Shown here one piece after another: positions 40,501 through 47,737 of a stretch of DNA of 64,000 nt (within the stretch, counting starts at the first letter, position 1; every line of letters begins with the position of its first letter). Source of the DNA: Drosophila persimilis (taxonomy: Eukaryota > Arthropoda > Insecta > Diptera > Drosophilidae). Where the stretch lies: NCBI RefSeq assembly GCF_003286085.1, contig NW_020825298.1:496001-560000 (forward strand), in the 5' to 3' direction. The notes beneath the pieces were generated by a model. That model was given only the letters and a program-made list of their open reading frames with translations. It was not told the origin of the DNA and did not search any database. Made by a program: the position numbers and the translations under genes.

Positions 40501-43040
40501 TCTGCACGCCAAAATTAATTGTAGAAATTATACGTTTACAGAGTTCAACATGGTAGCTTGCAGGATAACGGACGCTCGTAACATTGCAGCCAATGCAGCC
40601 AATAATCATCATCATTTGCATCACAATCGCAGTACGGGCTCAATTTCCTCTGGTCAAGTGCCTTTAAAAAAGTGAGTATCCCCCGCATCCATCGACCGAA
40701 GAGAGGAGTATTGCCCTCTATCTGAATCTCAATCTCAATCTAAATTGTTCCCTCCTGCAACTGTGTGCGTGTATCTGTATCTATTTGTATCTACACTCTC
40801 TCTGATTGGAATGCACCATTCCCAACGCTCCATCGCTCCATCGCTCTCTCTTATAGCAATACTGAACATTACCGTGATTATGAAAGCGTTTTTATAGTTC
40901 CAGGTCCATCCTGTCATAATCAAAATCGTAAGCAAACATTTCTCTAACTAAAAGTTCTCTCTTTTTGGTTCCACCTTCCGTTCATTCAATGTTTATTTCC
41001 CATTTTTGTTCAGAGTTTACCCTTAGTTGTGTATCTGCGTTTTGCATATTTTGTTCGTCTTTTACGAGTATCTGCATCTAACAATCTGACAATCTCTCTA
41101 TCAATCCACGCCTTAGGTACAAACAAACCCGAATATCAAGTCTAACCGCCATACTGATTGCCATTCTCCACTGGATCTGGCCACCCGATCGCTGCACCAA
41201 CTGCCACTCCATCTACAGCTCCCCCACGACCCTCGACGACTGCGACACAGGAACTGCCACTGGGAGGCGCTCTGTGAGCCGCATTCAGCGCAGCCTCGAT
41301 GGCCGCTTTGTCTTGGATGTGGATGGATCCAAGATACAGGGCTACACGCTGGACAACAACAACATCGACGTAGTGGATGGAGCGCTCTTTGAGCGCCGCA
41401 ACAGCAACGTCTCCCAGAAGTCCTCCAGCGACGATGGCGGCTTCCTCTCGCGGCGCAACTTCATCACAGCACGGGCCTCCTGGCGTCGTCCCCTCGTGGC
41501 ATCCTCCAGCCAGCTGAGCCTGCAGTCGGCGGCGGACTCGGCGCGCGGCTTCCTCCAGGGCTTGGGCGGTCTGCTCAAGATCGGGGGCAAGCCACAGCAC
41601 CAGCCAGCGCACTTTGAGGACGCCATCAGCGGTGCTCGCTACCAGAACGTGCTGCGGCCTACATACAACAGCAGTGGCAGCCACAATCTGTACGGGAATG
41701 CGGACAGGAGCCGACCGCTGCACATCAACACCATCAGTGGGGCCTTGGGCCTGGGCCAGCAGCAACACCTCCTCTCGCCGCACCACTACACCCCCTCTAG
41801 AATCTCGCGCATCTTCTCCAGCTCCCCGGCGATGAGCCACCTGCACCACCAGCAGCAGTTGCTGCTGAGCGGCGGCAGCAGCGGCTACCCGACGCACTTC
41901 AGCGACCTCAGCACCGTCTATCCGCCGAACTCCGCGGAGCGATCCCACAACAGCGGAGTGGGAGGAAATCTCAGCAGTCGCTATCGCTACTACTCGCAGG
42001 AGCTGCCTTCGTTGAGAACCATCCAGGAGGAGACCCGCCGCCAGCAGCAGCAGCAGCAACAGCAACAACAGCAACACCAGCAGCAGCAGCCACAGCATCC
42101 GCTGGAGGAGCACTTCGTGCCGCTGCAGCTCCCGTCGCCGCCGTCATGGAGGAGCTACTACCACGGACAGCTGCCGTATCACAGCTACAGGCCGCGCACG
42201 CGCTGGTATCCGCGTCACTACTCCCGCCTCTTCAGCCGCCAGCAGCACGAGCTGCTTTCGCCCCTCCCCGATCTGAATCTCTCCCTGCGCAACAGCGTGG
42301 GCGTGGGGGGGAATGCAGGACTGGAGGCCTCGCCCGAGTCCCGCAGCAGCTCGAGTGGCTTTGGCTCGAAGAACACCTCCAATCACCCGGGCAGTACCAG
42401 CGAGTGGCGGCTGCTGCCACCGTACCGTGCCCCACCCTCGCCGCCCAAGCACTTGGGGTACTTTGGGGCGGGAGGATTGGAGGGCAGCCAGCAGGCCCAG
42501 GGCCAGACGCCGCACTCCGCCTACTCGTCCTATCCGCGGACCAACACCCCGCCGTACACAATGGCCCACTGGCTGGAAATGATCTCAAGACTGAACGCGG
42601 CCACGGACAGCAACCTGCCTGCCCCCAAGGCACCGTGCCCCGTGGACGTCGGCAGCGTCGATGGCCACTACGAATTCGACCCCGCCACACCCACGCCAAG
42701 CGCCTCGACGCCCACGGGCATGGGAATGCTGCGCGAAGATCTCAACCATCTGCACATCGATACGCAATCGCATCCGCACTCGTTCCATCAACATCTGCAT
42801 CATCACCACACCTTGGGGCCTCTGAGTGGCAGCCTGCTGCACGCCCACGCCCCCTCTGGATATAGCGGGGGTTCCGGGAATCGCAAGCTGCGCACCCTGC
42901 CCCTGCAACACCAGCTACCGGCGCGCTACGACAACGTGGAGGTGCGCCTGCAGGCGATGCGAGAAGAGTTCTACGCGTACCGCAAGCGACAGGCCATGCA
43001 GCAGGCGGGAGTGCCGCCCGAAATGGAGAGCGTTTGCTGA
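15583..43040 (+). CDS. tutl: Turtle: Ig-superfamily transmembrane adhesion protein (whole gene, spliced)
   Basis: Joining exons 15583-16018, 19468-19589, 24533-24815, 25880-26121, 28384-28654, 28729-29592, 30081-30164, 35901-36314, 40542-40671 and 41117-43040 gives one open frame of 1589 residues, close to the roughly 1530 residues I recall for D. melanogaster Tutl. Every junction has GT..AG and matching phase. The product has an internal signal sequence at about 120-140, Ig1 about 146-262, Ig2 about 265-358, Ig3 about 362-451, Ig4 about 453-542, Ig5 about 545-645, FN3 domains about 647-739 and 770-862, a membrane helix about 870-892 followed by a KRKRRK stop-transfer cluster, and a long Ser/His/Gln-rich cytoplasmic tail. 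Family knowledge: Tutl is the fly IGSF9/Dasm1 orthologue, a homophilic surface protein in neurons that controls dendrite self-avoidance, axonal tiling of R7 photoreceptors and coordinated behaviour. Alternative ends are listed separately. Identity is from recognised sequence, not from a search. Confidence 0.93.
16019..19467 (+). other. tutl intron (exon 1 to 2)
   Basis: 3.4 kb with GTAAGT at the start and TTGCAG at the end. It holds an (ATC)10 run at 17437-17466 and other short repeats. A 100-codon open frame near 18027-18300 does not fit tutl phases. I see no supported gene. Confidence 0.8.
17437..17466. repeat. (CAT)10 trinucleotide repeat
   Basis: Ten perfect CAT units, followed by a GTTCTC hexamer repeat, in the tutl exon 1-2 intron. 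Confidence 0.85.
19468..19589 (+). CDS. tutl: tutl exon 2: first half of Ig1
   Basis: The acceptor is TTTTTTTGTCCAATTGCAG|AAGATG. The split codon G|AA gives Glu146, and the exon encodes EDAVHITAILGEGVIFNC and on to WDKKVSET, including the first Ig1 cysteine. Two donors keep frame: GTGAGC at 19578 and GTACGA at 19590. I chose the second because I recall VSETGSDLPIYIWY in fly Tutl. Use of the first would drop four residues. Confidence 0.88.
19848..19893. repeat. TACTCG/TACCCG hexamer array
   Basis: Seven to eight alternating hexamers in the tutl exon 2-3 intron. Confidence 0.8.
22177..22196. repeat. G20 homopolymer
   Basis: Twenty consecutive G in the intron between tutl exons 2 and 3, on the sense strand, so it would be present in the pre-mRNA. 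Confidence 0.85.
24254..24296. repeat. 9-bp minisatellite (GTGAATCCC)
   Basis: Four near-perfect units of GTGAATCCC/GTGTATCCC, with further degenerate copies to about 24,335, some 200-280 bp before tutl exon 3. Confidence 0.8.
24533..24815 (+). CDS. tutl: tutl exon 3: second half of Ig1 and start of Ig2
   Basis: The acceptor is AACACAG|GGCTCC, in phase 0. The exon encodes GSDLPIYIWYESYPEH, then NIRESDQGWYEC with the second Ig1 cysteine (the D-x-G-x-Y-x-C motif), and ends in the first strand of Ig2. The donor is TTAG|GTAAGT, leaving phase 1. The RESDQGWY stretch is nearly identical to the matching part of bdl. Confidence 0.92.
24816..25879 (+). other. tutl intron (exon 3 to 4)
   Basis: 1.06 kb, GTAAGT to TTGCAG. 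It contains TGCTTGC repeats near 25230-25260. Nothing coding is supported. Confidence 0.8.
25880..26121 (+). CDS. tutl: tutl exon 4: Ig2
   Basis: The acceptor is TTTCCTTGCAG|GTGATTC. The split codon gives Gly281. The exon encodes DSIILNCQADGTPTPEILWYK through HEDIGEYTCIARNGEG, a complete I-set Ig core with both cysteines and the central Trp. The donor ATG|GTAAAA ends in phase 0. bdl has no counterpart of this domain. Confidence 0.92.
26388..26462 (+). CDS. tutl: Candidate 75-nt tutl cassette exon between Ig2 and Ig3
   Basis: The stretch is bounded by ATAAAAG|GATAAG and a consensus donor AGA|GTAAGT. It is 75 nt, phase 0 at both ends like the flanking exons (end 26121, start 28384), free of stops, and uses preferred Drosophila codons (GCC, CCC, GAC, AAG, CAC, CGC, ACC, TCC, CAG, ATC, GAG). 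It would insert 25 residues (DKAAPDKHARTK...NERFAIR), a basic linker between Ig2 and Ig3. The acceptor's pyrimidine tract is only moderate. I do not know whether this exon is annotated in other flies. Confidence 0.45.
27601..27628. repeat. (AC)14 microsatellite
   Basis: Fourteen perfect units in the tutl exon 4-5 intron. Confidence 0.85.
28384..28654 (+). CDS. tutl: tutl exon 5: Ig3
   Basis: The acceptor follows a T-rich tract and CGACCGACAG, in phase 0. The exon encodes VPPTNQTKLEGEKVIFSC through DDSGQYLCEVTNGIGDPQS, one Ig domain. The donor GAAT|GTGAGT leaves phase 1, with Tyr452 split T|AT. The same Tyr split occurs at the matching place in bdl (51721/51826). Confidence 0.93.
28729..29592 (+). 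CDS. tutl: tutl exon 6: Ig4, Ig5 and first FN3
   Basis: This 864-nt exon has the acceptor CCCTCCACAG|ATCC and the donor CTGG|GTGAGT (phase 1). It encodes Ig4 (PAKVTFTPTVQYLPFRL...YSCTPYNAQG), Ig5 (AFTVEPDTLYQRKVGDSVEMHC...YYQCVVSNEVA) and the first fibronectin type III domain (PHAPYNITGKATESSITLQW...VMTVRTL). Codon bias is very strong, which also leaves a long open frame on the minus strand that I reject. bdl splits the corresponding region with introns that tutl lacks. Confidence 0.94.
29593..30080 (+). other. tutl intron (exon 6 to 7)
   Basis: 488 bp, GTGAGT to AATAG. It is T-rich in the first half and has an unusually poor pyrimidine tract at its 3' end. No other feature is seen. Confidence 0.8.
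30081..30164 (+). CDS. tutl: tutl exon 7: linker between FN3 domains
   Basis: This 84-nt exon is phase 1 at both ends and encodes EDAPAAPRNVKAATQPPDSF up to PDEA. Its acceptor AATCCAATAG has almost no pyrimidine tract, so inclusion may be regulated. Skipping would keep frame and join RTL directly to GPKPGPP. The donor is GCTG|GTAAGA. I recall the included sequence in fly Tutl. Confidence 0.82.
30547..30564. repeat. 18-bp perfect palindrome
   Basis: AAATATACGCGTATATTT reads the same on both strands, centred on CGCG, inside the tutl exon 7-8 intron. Confidence 0.9.
31554..31582. repeat. (AC)n microsatellite
   Basis: About fourteen units in the tutl exon 7-8 intron. Confidence 0.85.
31857..31880. 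repeat. (GAAC)6 tetranucleotide repeat
   Basis: Six perfect GAAC units. Confidence 0.85.
33326..33409 (+). CDS. tutl: Weak candidate 84-nt tutl alternative exon
   Basis: A strong acceptor (TCTGTTTCCGTTTTATTTGCAG) is followed by 84 nt open in the tutl frame and then AAAG|GTACTC. It is phase 1 at both ends, exactly like exon 7 and the start of exon 8, and would encode 28 residues (DLLAYFDIFFHT...PPRLRVK). Codons are A/T-rich and the donor is mediocre, so chance is possible. The product shows no similarity to exon 7. Confidence 0.25.
35901..36314 (+). CDS. tutl: tutl exon 8: second FN3 and membrane helix
   Basis: The acceptor is TGTCGTTGCAG|GTCC. The exon encodes GPKPGPPRNVSVTEV, the second FN3 domain (FLITWQSPLERAHIVKFYTI...YYFRVLANS), and the membrane segment AGVVGGILFFIVAIILSVC with the cytoplasmic KRKRRKQEK. 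The donor GAAAAAG|GTAACA is weak (C at +6, A at +5 absent) and leaves phase 1, so read-through into the intron is plausible (see the short form). Confidence 0.93.
35901..36337 (+). CDS. tutl: tutl short C-terminus by read-through of exon 8
   Basis: If the weak donor at 36315 is not used, the frame runs on for GNTEAQS and stops at TAA 36335-36337. This gives a 912-residue membrane protein with only about 20 cytoplasmic residues. Family knowledge: D. melanogaster tutl yields transmembrane forms with short and long tails; I have not verified that this exact end is conserved. Confidence 0.5.
36315..40541 (+). other. tutl intron (exon 8 to 9)
   Basis: 4.2 kb. The first part may be the 3' UTR of the read-through form; ATTAAA near 37219 is a possible poly(A) signal. 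CAAT and CATA repeats occur at 38730-38850. A short stretch at 38928-39046 has coding-like codons but no clean splice partner. Confidence 0.7.
38730..38783. repeat. CAAT/CAAA tetranucleotide repeat
   Basis: Interrupted CAAT array in the tutl exon 8-9 intron, followed by a separate (CATA)5 run at 38827-38848. Confidence 0.8.
40542..40671 (+). CDS. tutl: tutl exon 9: juxtamembrane cytoplasmic tail
   Basis: The acceptor TTTACAG|AGTTC restores the split Glu906 (G|AG). The exon encodes EFNMVACRITDARNIA, an Asn/His stretch and RSTGSISSGQVPLK. The donor AAAAAA|GTGAGT leaves two bases (AA), which become Lys (AA|G) if joined to 41117 or Asn (AA|C) if joined to 40857. Confidence 0.9.
40672..41116 (+). 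other. tutl introns flanking the 71-nt exon
   Basis: Two short introns (185 and 189 bp) surround the alternative exon 40857-40927. Both have good GT..AG ends. Skipping would remove the whole 445-nt block. Confidence 0.7.
40857..40927 (+). CDS. tutl: tutl 71-nt alternative exon that shifts the frame
   Basis: The exon lies between CTCTTATAG|CAATAC and AATC|GTAAGC. It encodes NNTEHYRDYESVFIVPGPSC and HNQN. Its 71 nt are not a multiple of three. Included, it makes the last exon read TNKPEYQV and stop at TAA 41143-41145, giving 981 residues; skipped, the last exon reads the 641-codon long frame. The included tail carries a YESV motif of the YxxPhi sorting type and a C-terminal YQV of the class II PDZ-ligand type (motif inference only). 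Confidence 0.72.
41117..41145 (+). CDS. tutl: Alternate-frame end of tutl (after the 71-nt exon)
   Basis: With the 71-nt exon included, codon C|GT follows, then TNKPEYQV and TAA at 41143-41145. The same bases are read in another frame (KYKQTRISS) in the long form, so these 29 nt are dual-coding. Confidence 0.6.
41117..43040 (+). CDS. tutl: tutl final exon: long cytoplasmic tail
   Basis: The acceptor is CACGCCTTAG|GTAC. Joined to exon 9 it reads KYKQTRISS, then a hydrophobic run LTAILIAILHWIW at 41142-41180, a Cys-rich patch (CTNCHS), and a low-complexity Ser/His/Gly/Gln/Pro tail with a polyglutamine stretch, ending EMESVC and TGA 43038-43040. Codon bias is strong throughout. No catalytic or folded domain is recognised. 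The tail is probably disordered and may act as a scaffold in the long isoforms. Confidence 0.9.
42042..42092 (+). repeat. CAG/CAA polyglutamine tract in the tutl tail
   Basis: About 11 Gln, one His, then four Gln encoded by mixed CAG and CAA. Length is likely to vary between alleles and species. Confidence 0.9.
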
Positions 43041-43553
43041 GTGACGGCCCCAGACTCCAGAGTCCAGACTCCAGTCCAGTCCAGTCAAGCATTTAATTAA
43101 GTCCCACATGGCATCAACACATCCCCACATGCACACACCCATGAAATGCGCCTCAATGACAATGCAACGGCAAGCACCGCAACTACGATGCATCCATCCC
43201 ATCAGAGACAGACCCATCATATGCAAGTCGCAGGGGATACGGGAGACGGATGAGCAGCCGCAAGCAGCATGCCATTGCAATCAACATTCAACCGCATACG
43301 TAGATGATACATGATACATGATACATAGATGAACATCGGATCAGGCCACACATCTGTGCACGCGTACAGCCATGCCCTTGCCACACATGCCCCTCCCCCC
43401 CCACCCTCATCATAGAGATCCCTCAGATATGAACTTTAAAAGTTACCTACCCCCAAAGAGAACCCAAGCAATGAAACAATTAGTAGATTTTACGGGAAGA
43501 CAGAGAGAGAGAGAGAGGGAGAGAGAGAAGCCAAGTGAATTCCACGCGAGATT

Positions 43554-43561
43554 TGTAAATA
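43554..43561 (+). promoter_or_regulatory. Pumilio-type element TGTAAATA in tutl 3' UTR
   Basis: An exact match to the UGUANAUA Pumilio recognition core on the sense strand, about 510 nt after the stop codon. One octamer in an AT-rich UTR can arise by chance. Confidence 0.35.
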
Positions 43562-43796
43562 CTTTGAGAAGGAGGAGGAGCAGGAAATGGAGATAGAGAT
43601 AGGGATAGAGAGGGGGATGCAGATGCAGAGAGGAGCCGAAAGTTTAAGTATAATATTTAAAACCTATAGCAATTATAATCGATAAAAGATACAAGATAAA
43701 GAATTGATATTAAAAGAAAAATAACAAAGTAAAGAAGAACAAATTACAATTAAATATTATTATTTACAAGTGTATTAGATATTTGAATATTTAACG

Positions 43797-43822
43797 ACAC
43801 ACACACACACACACACACACAC
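43797..43822. repeat. (AC)13 microsatellite in tutl 3' UTR
   Basis: Thirteen AC units, followed 25 bp later by a GA run. Confidence 0.85.
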
Positions 43823-46338
43823 TGATTGATATGTTAAACATTCAGAGAGAGAGAGAGAGAGAGTAAGAGGGAGAGGGAGAGCATTAAACATTAAACACTA
43901 CCACAATCCCAACAAACCCCACAAGCGTAAGCCTAAATTATGTTACAATTAAAAAACAAAACACTAAAAGTACGAGTAAAATCAATACGGAATACGGAAT
44001 ATGCTAGCTGTTAAGCATTTAGTTGTTAAAATTATCGACTATCGATAGCTGAGCGACGACGAGAGACGATGATACGAAGTTAAAAATAAAAACAAAACAA
44101 AAACAAATGCTACAACGTATTTAAAAACCACATATAGAGAAATTGTTTCATAATTAAATTATTTAACGACAAAGAGAACCTACAGAAAAACCCTAACAAA
44201 GCAAAACAAAATGAATCGAAACGAAAGAAAAAACAGTTTAACGAACGAATTAAATGAAATATAACAGCTGCATATATGTTTACTGTTACTCACACACACA
44301 CACAAACACACACGATAATTATCTCGAACAAGAATATTTATTAAACGCAAAACACAAAACGAAAACTAAGTAACAAAAACAAAAACCAATCGATTCTTTC
44401 CGGTACGATATAGTATATTCACAGTTTGACACACACGACACCCGACACACGACACACGACACACACACACACACACAGCCCAAGACTTGGTCAATTGCGA
44501 CGCCACTCGACAGTTGAATAAGTTGGTAAGGTGAAAGATACAGATACAATATCTATATGTACAAGATACAAGATACAAGATAGAGAGGAGAGAAATGGGG
44601 CCTAGGGTCACAGTTGTGCATAGATCCCGAAGATACAGCTGCGTTTCTGTTTTTTTTTAGGTACTTGTTAATGATAAACGATAAACGATAAATGATAAAC
44701 GATCAAATTGTACGGAATGATGGTTTGACACAACTTGACGCCAAAACACTGCCAGAGCGAGAGAAGCGTATAGAAGATGTGTGTGTGTATAACGTATGTA
44801 AATTACAAAGAAGAATAACAAAAAATACTATAATAATAATAATAATACTATCCATAAAGGTAATACGAATAACGATAACGATAAAGATTTGAAGGGGGAA
44901 GGGTTCGATAGAGAGAGAGAAAGAAAAGCAAATCAACTACGAATCAGCCAAGAAGAACTACTCGAATGATCTCAAGAATTTCTATATATGTATATTGTAT
45001 GTACGAGCATATATTCCCCGTTTTGTTTCCGGACTTCACTTCCCCGACCTTCTGACCTTTCCCCAGATATCCCAGAGTAAAAGTATTGTATTTGCATTAA
45101 AGGTTAGGATTACAAAAAGCAAAGGCTGGGATGATTGAAGCGATAGCAAGGGATTGGATGGGATGGGACGGAATCAAGAATGTTGCATAGTCGATGCCTA
45201 CTTATGTACTTTGTAAATGTTGAGGGTATTCAAGTAATTAAGTTGGTTTTTTTGTATTGCATATAGACAGACACCCACACCCACACCCACACCCACACAC
45301 ACACACAACTGAGAAAACACACACAGAAACACACACACTTAAAGGTTTAACTAGAAATGAAAATAAATAATTTAATTAATTGACGCATTAACGAAACGAA
45401 AGCACAAGCGGAATGAAATGGAATGGAAAGCAAGGAAAAGCCAAGTGCGAATCGAGAGTAATTACAGAGAATGGCAGAATAAATTGAATTTTAATTGATT
45501 GAAAGAGAAGGAGAAGACGATAGAGGGAATAGAAGGACCGATGAAGGACTTTAAGGCATATACACATGATATATGATATATGATTATGTACATGCTCTCT
45601 CTATATATTTATGGATATAGATACTGGATTACTGGATAACTGGATTATGGGATTACCGGATTTAACGGCATGTACATTAAGTAAAGGGAATACCGATTAA
45701 AACAAAACTAAGTTAAGTAAATCTAACGCTTTAGTCGTCTGCCACTTTGATTTTTGGACAAGGTGCGACAGACCGTCAGTCTTTAACGTTCACTTTTCGA
45801 ATCGACTTTCGATGGAAATGAAAGAAGAACACAAATAGGAACACAACTAGGAACTATCAAAACGAAAACAAATGAGATACTTTTGCACTTCCTACTTCTA
45901 CTTCTACTTCTGTTTCTACTTCGAGACAGCAACATTTCCCTCCCCCTCCCGCCCACACACGAGACCATCTTTCACGTTCGCTTCACGATTCCTCCGAACA
46001 CCTTTCACTTTCCCCTATTTCCCTATTTCCGCATTGCATTTCCCCCACACTGATTGCAATTTCCAATTCAGCATATATATAAATCGTACAAGGATAAATC
46101 AGTTTAGAACGAAATATATTGTAATTAACACGACACACGACACATACACACACACACGACACACACACACACACACACCCGATACACACGACACACACAA
46201 TTATAATGAGAAATTAGCAAAATGAACAAAATTTTTAAACAAATAAAACTTACAAAAACGAAAGCAAAAGCAAAAAAAACAAACAAAAACCAAAAACAAA
46301 CAAAAAACGAATAAAAATAAAAAACTTGAAATTGATCA

Positions 46339-46344
46339 AATAAA
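46339..46344 (+). terminator. Distal poly(A) signal candidate for tutl
   Basis: AATAAA, the last of a cluster of such hexamers before the region changes composition at about 46,370. It is followed by a T-rich TTCTTTCTTTCATTCATTT stretch that would suit a downstream element. Confidence 0.4.
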
Positions 46345-46360
46345 ACGAAGAAAATGGGAT

Positions 46361-47515
46361 TCTTTCTTTCATTCATTTAGCTCTGAATCGGAATCGGGAT
46401 CCGAATCCGCAAGGGAAGCCACGGGAAGCCATTAATTGAAAAATGGCTATTTTCTCACATCCACAAAAATATCACTCATACGCCTGCGCGGCCACTGTGA
46501 AGGCGATGGCCGCCTGATCTCGGGGCAATTAAACTAATGAAATTTACCAGAAAATGCTATAAAAATAGCTTAATTTTCAGCACGAGAATGCAATCGAATA
46601 GGTGACACCCTGCAGTGAGCAGGCTAGAAATTATGGAAGTTTCTTGAAGTGATTCCAATGGAGAATCGACTCGATCATTGACAGAGGGTATCCCCTTTCA
46701 TGGACTCCAAATAAATGATTTCTGCAACACTTTGGCGATCGCCTAATTATTTAAGTGGATAAACGTCTGCGAAAACGAATTGTGGGGGAGACAGAGGAGA
46801 CCCCATGCTCGTATTCGTAAGCATTGTACAGATGGATGGATGGATAGATGGATGAATGGATGGACGGCGGCGTGGGCGTGTGTCAAATGTCAAATTTTCA
46901 AAAGAAGGGGAGAGTCTTGCTTTGACAAGCCAGATAGAGGGAAAGAGAGAGAGAGAGAGAGAGAGAGACAGATCAGAAGCATAGAAATCATCATCATTCC
47001 CGTCAGAGACAGCAGAGTCAGATACAAAGCTCTGACTGAGCCCCAGTTTGCGATCTCGTTCTGCAGTCTGATCGCATTTCATTTTTCAGTAGCGCTTCTC
47101 CAGTCGTTCTGTGCAGTACGCGACCCTCAAAAACAGTCCGCAGATAGAAGAGACACTCGCGGTCGATTCGGTGGAGGGAATTGCGCACAATACAATAGAT
47201 ATTCTCTGGTGCGGATAGAAATACGAGATACGAGATATGCTATAGAAGTCCGTGCAAAGAAAAGAAGAGCAGACGCGACGACAATTGACCTGATTTCGGG
47301 GCATAGATTTTAATTTGATTTTCACTCTTTGTTTTTGCTGCCACTGCCACAACGCGGAAATATTATGCAATGAATATTACGAGTGAATGAGTGTTCGTGC
47401 GTTCGTGTGTGCGTGTGTGCGTGTGCGTGCGTGTGTGTGTGAGTGAGTGTTCGTGCAACTGCCCCAAGTGCAATCCCCCGACACGAGGCACGACAGACAC
47501 CAGACAGACGGAGAA
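46361..47515. other. tutl-bdl intergenic region and bdl leader
   Basis: About 1.15 kb. It contains a GATG repeat near 46831-46865, (GA)n at about 46940-46968, a possible initiator at 47088, and a GT-rich run at 47403-47450 just before the bdl start. The bdl promoter must lie here unless leader exons lie further upstream inside tutl. Confidence 0.5.
47080..47120 (+). promoter_or_regulatory. Possible bdl core promoter (initiator-like)
   Basis: TTTTCAGTAG places an initiator-like A at 47088, with AGTAC at +28 to +32 matching four of five positions of the downstream promoter element. It lies 428 nt before the bdl ATG. Such matches are frequent by chance, and no TATA box is seen. Confidence 0.2.
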
Positions 47516-47737
47516 ATGCCATCGTCAGGCACAAGAAGAACTTTGGAAGCCGCGTGCGGTTCGCTGATCGTCGCTTGGCTGGCATTCTTAATGAGTGTAT
47601 CCTGTACGGGGGGCGCCCGCGATCACCGCCGACAGACGAACCTGGAGGCCAAAGTGGGCTCCCACGTGGTTTTCAGCTGCTACATCGATTTCCCATTCGA
47701 CTCCCCCATTCCGTATGTTGTGCACTGGAGCAAGGAT
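47516..47737 (+). CDS. bdl: bdl exon 1: signal peptide and first half of Ig1
   Basis: ATG 47516 (context AGAAATG) begins MPSSGTRRTLEAACG, with a hydrophobic core and likely cleavage near SCTGG. The exon ends HWSKD with the donor GAT|GTAAGT, phase 0. The frame continues upstream without an ATG. Confidence 0.9.

Larger units (their letters stand above)
43041..46360 (+). other. tutl: tutl 3' untranslated region and downstream AT-rich stretch
   Basis: After TGA 43040 the sequence is AT-rich, has no coding bias, and holds (AC)n and (GA)n runs and several AATAAA signals (for example near 44084 and 46239, and at 46339-46344). The true cleavage site cannot be fixed from sequence. I take the last cluster near 46,340 as the distal limit. 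Confidence 0.55.

Noticed and set aside
41142-42113. 323-codon open frame on the minus strand
   Set aside because: Antisense shadow of the tutl final exon, with poly-Leu from the CAG tract.
44040-44047. DRE motif TATCGATA
   Set aside because: An exact match to the DREF site, but it sits in the tutl 3' UTR far from any start. One 8-mer is expected by chance.
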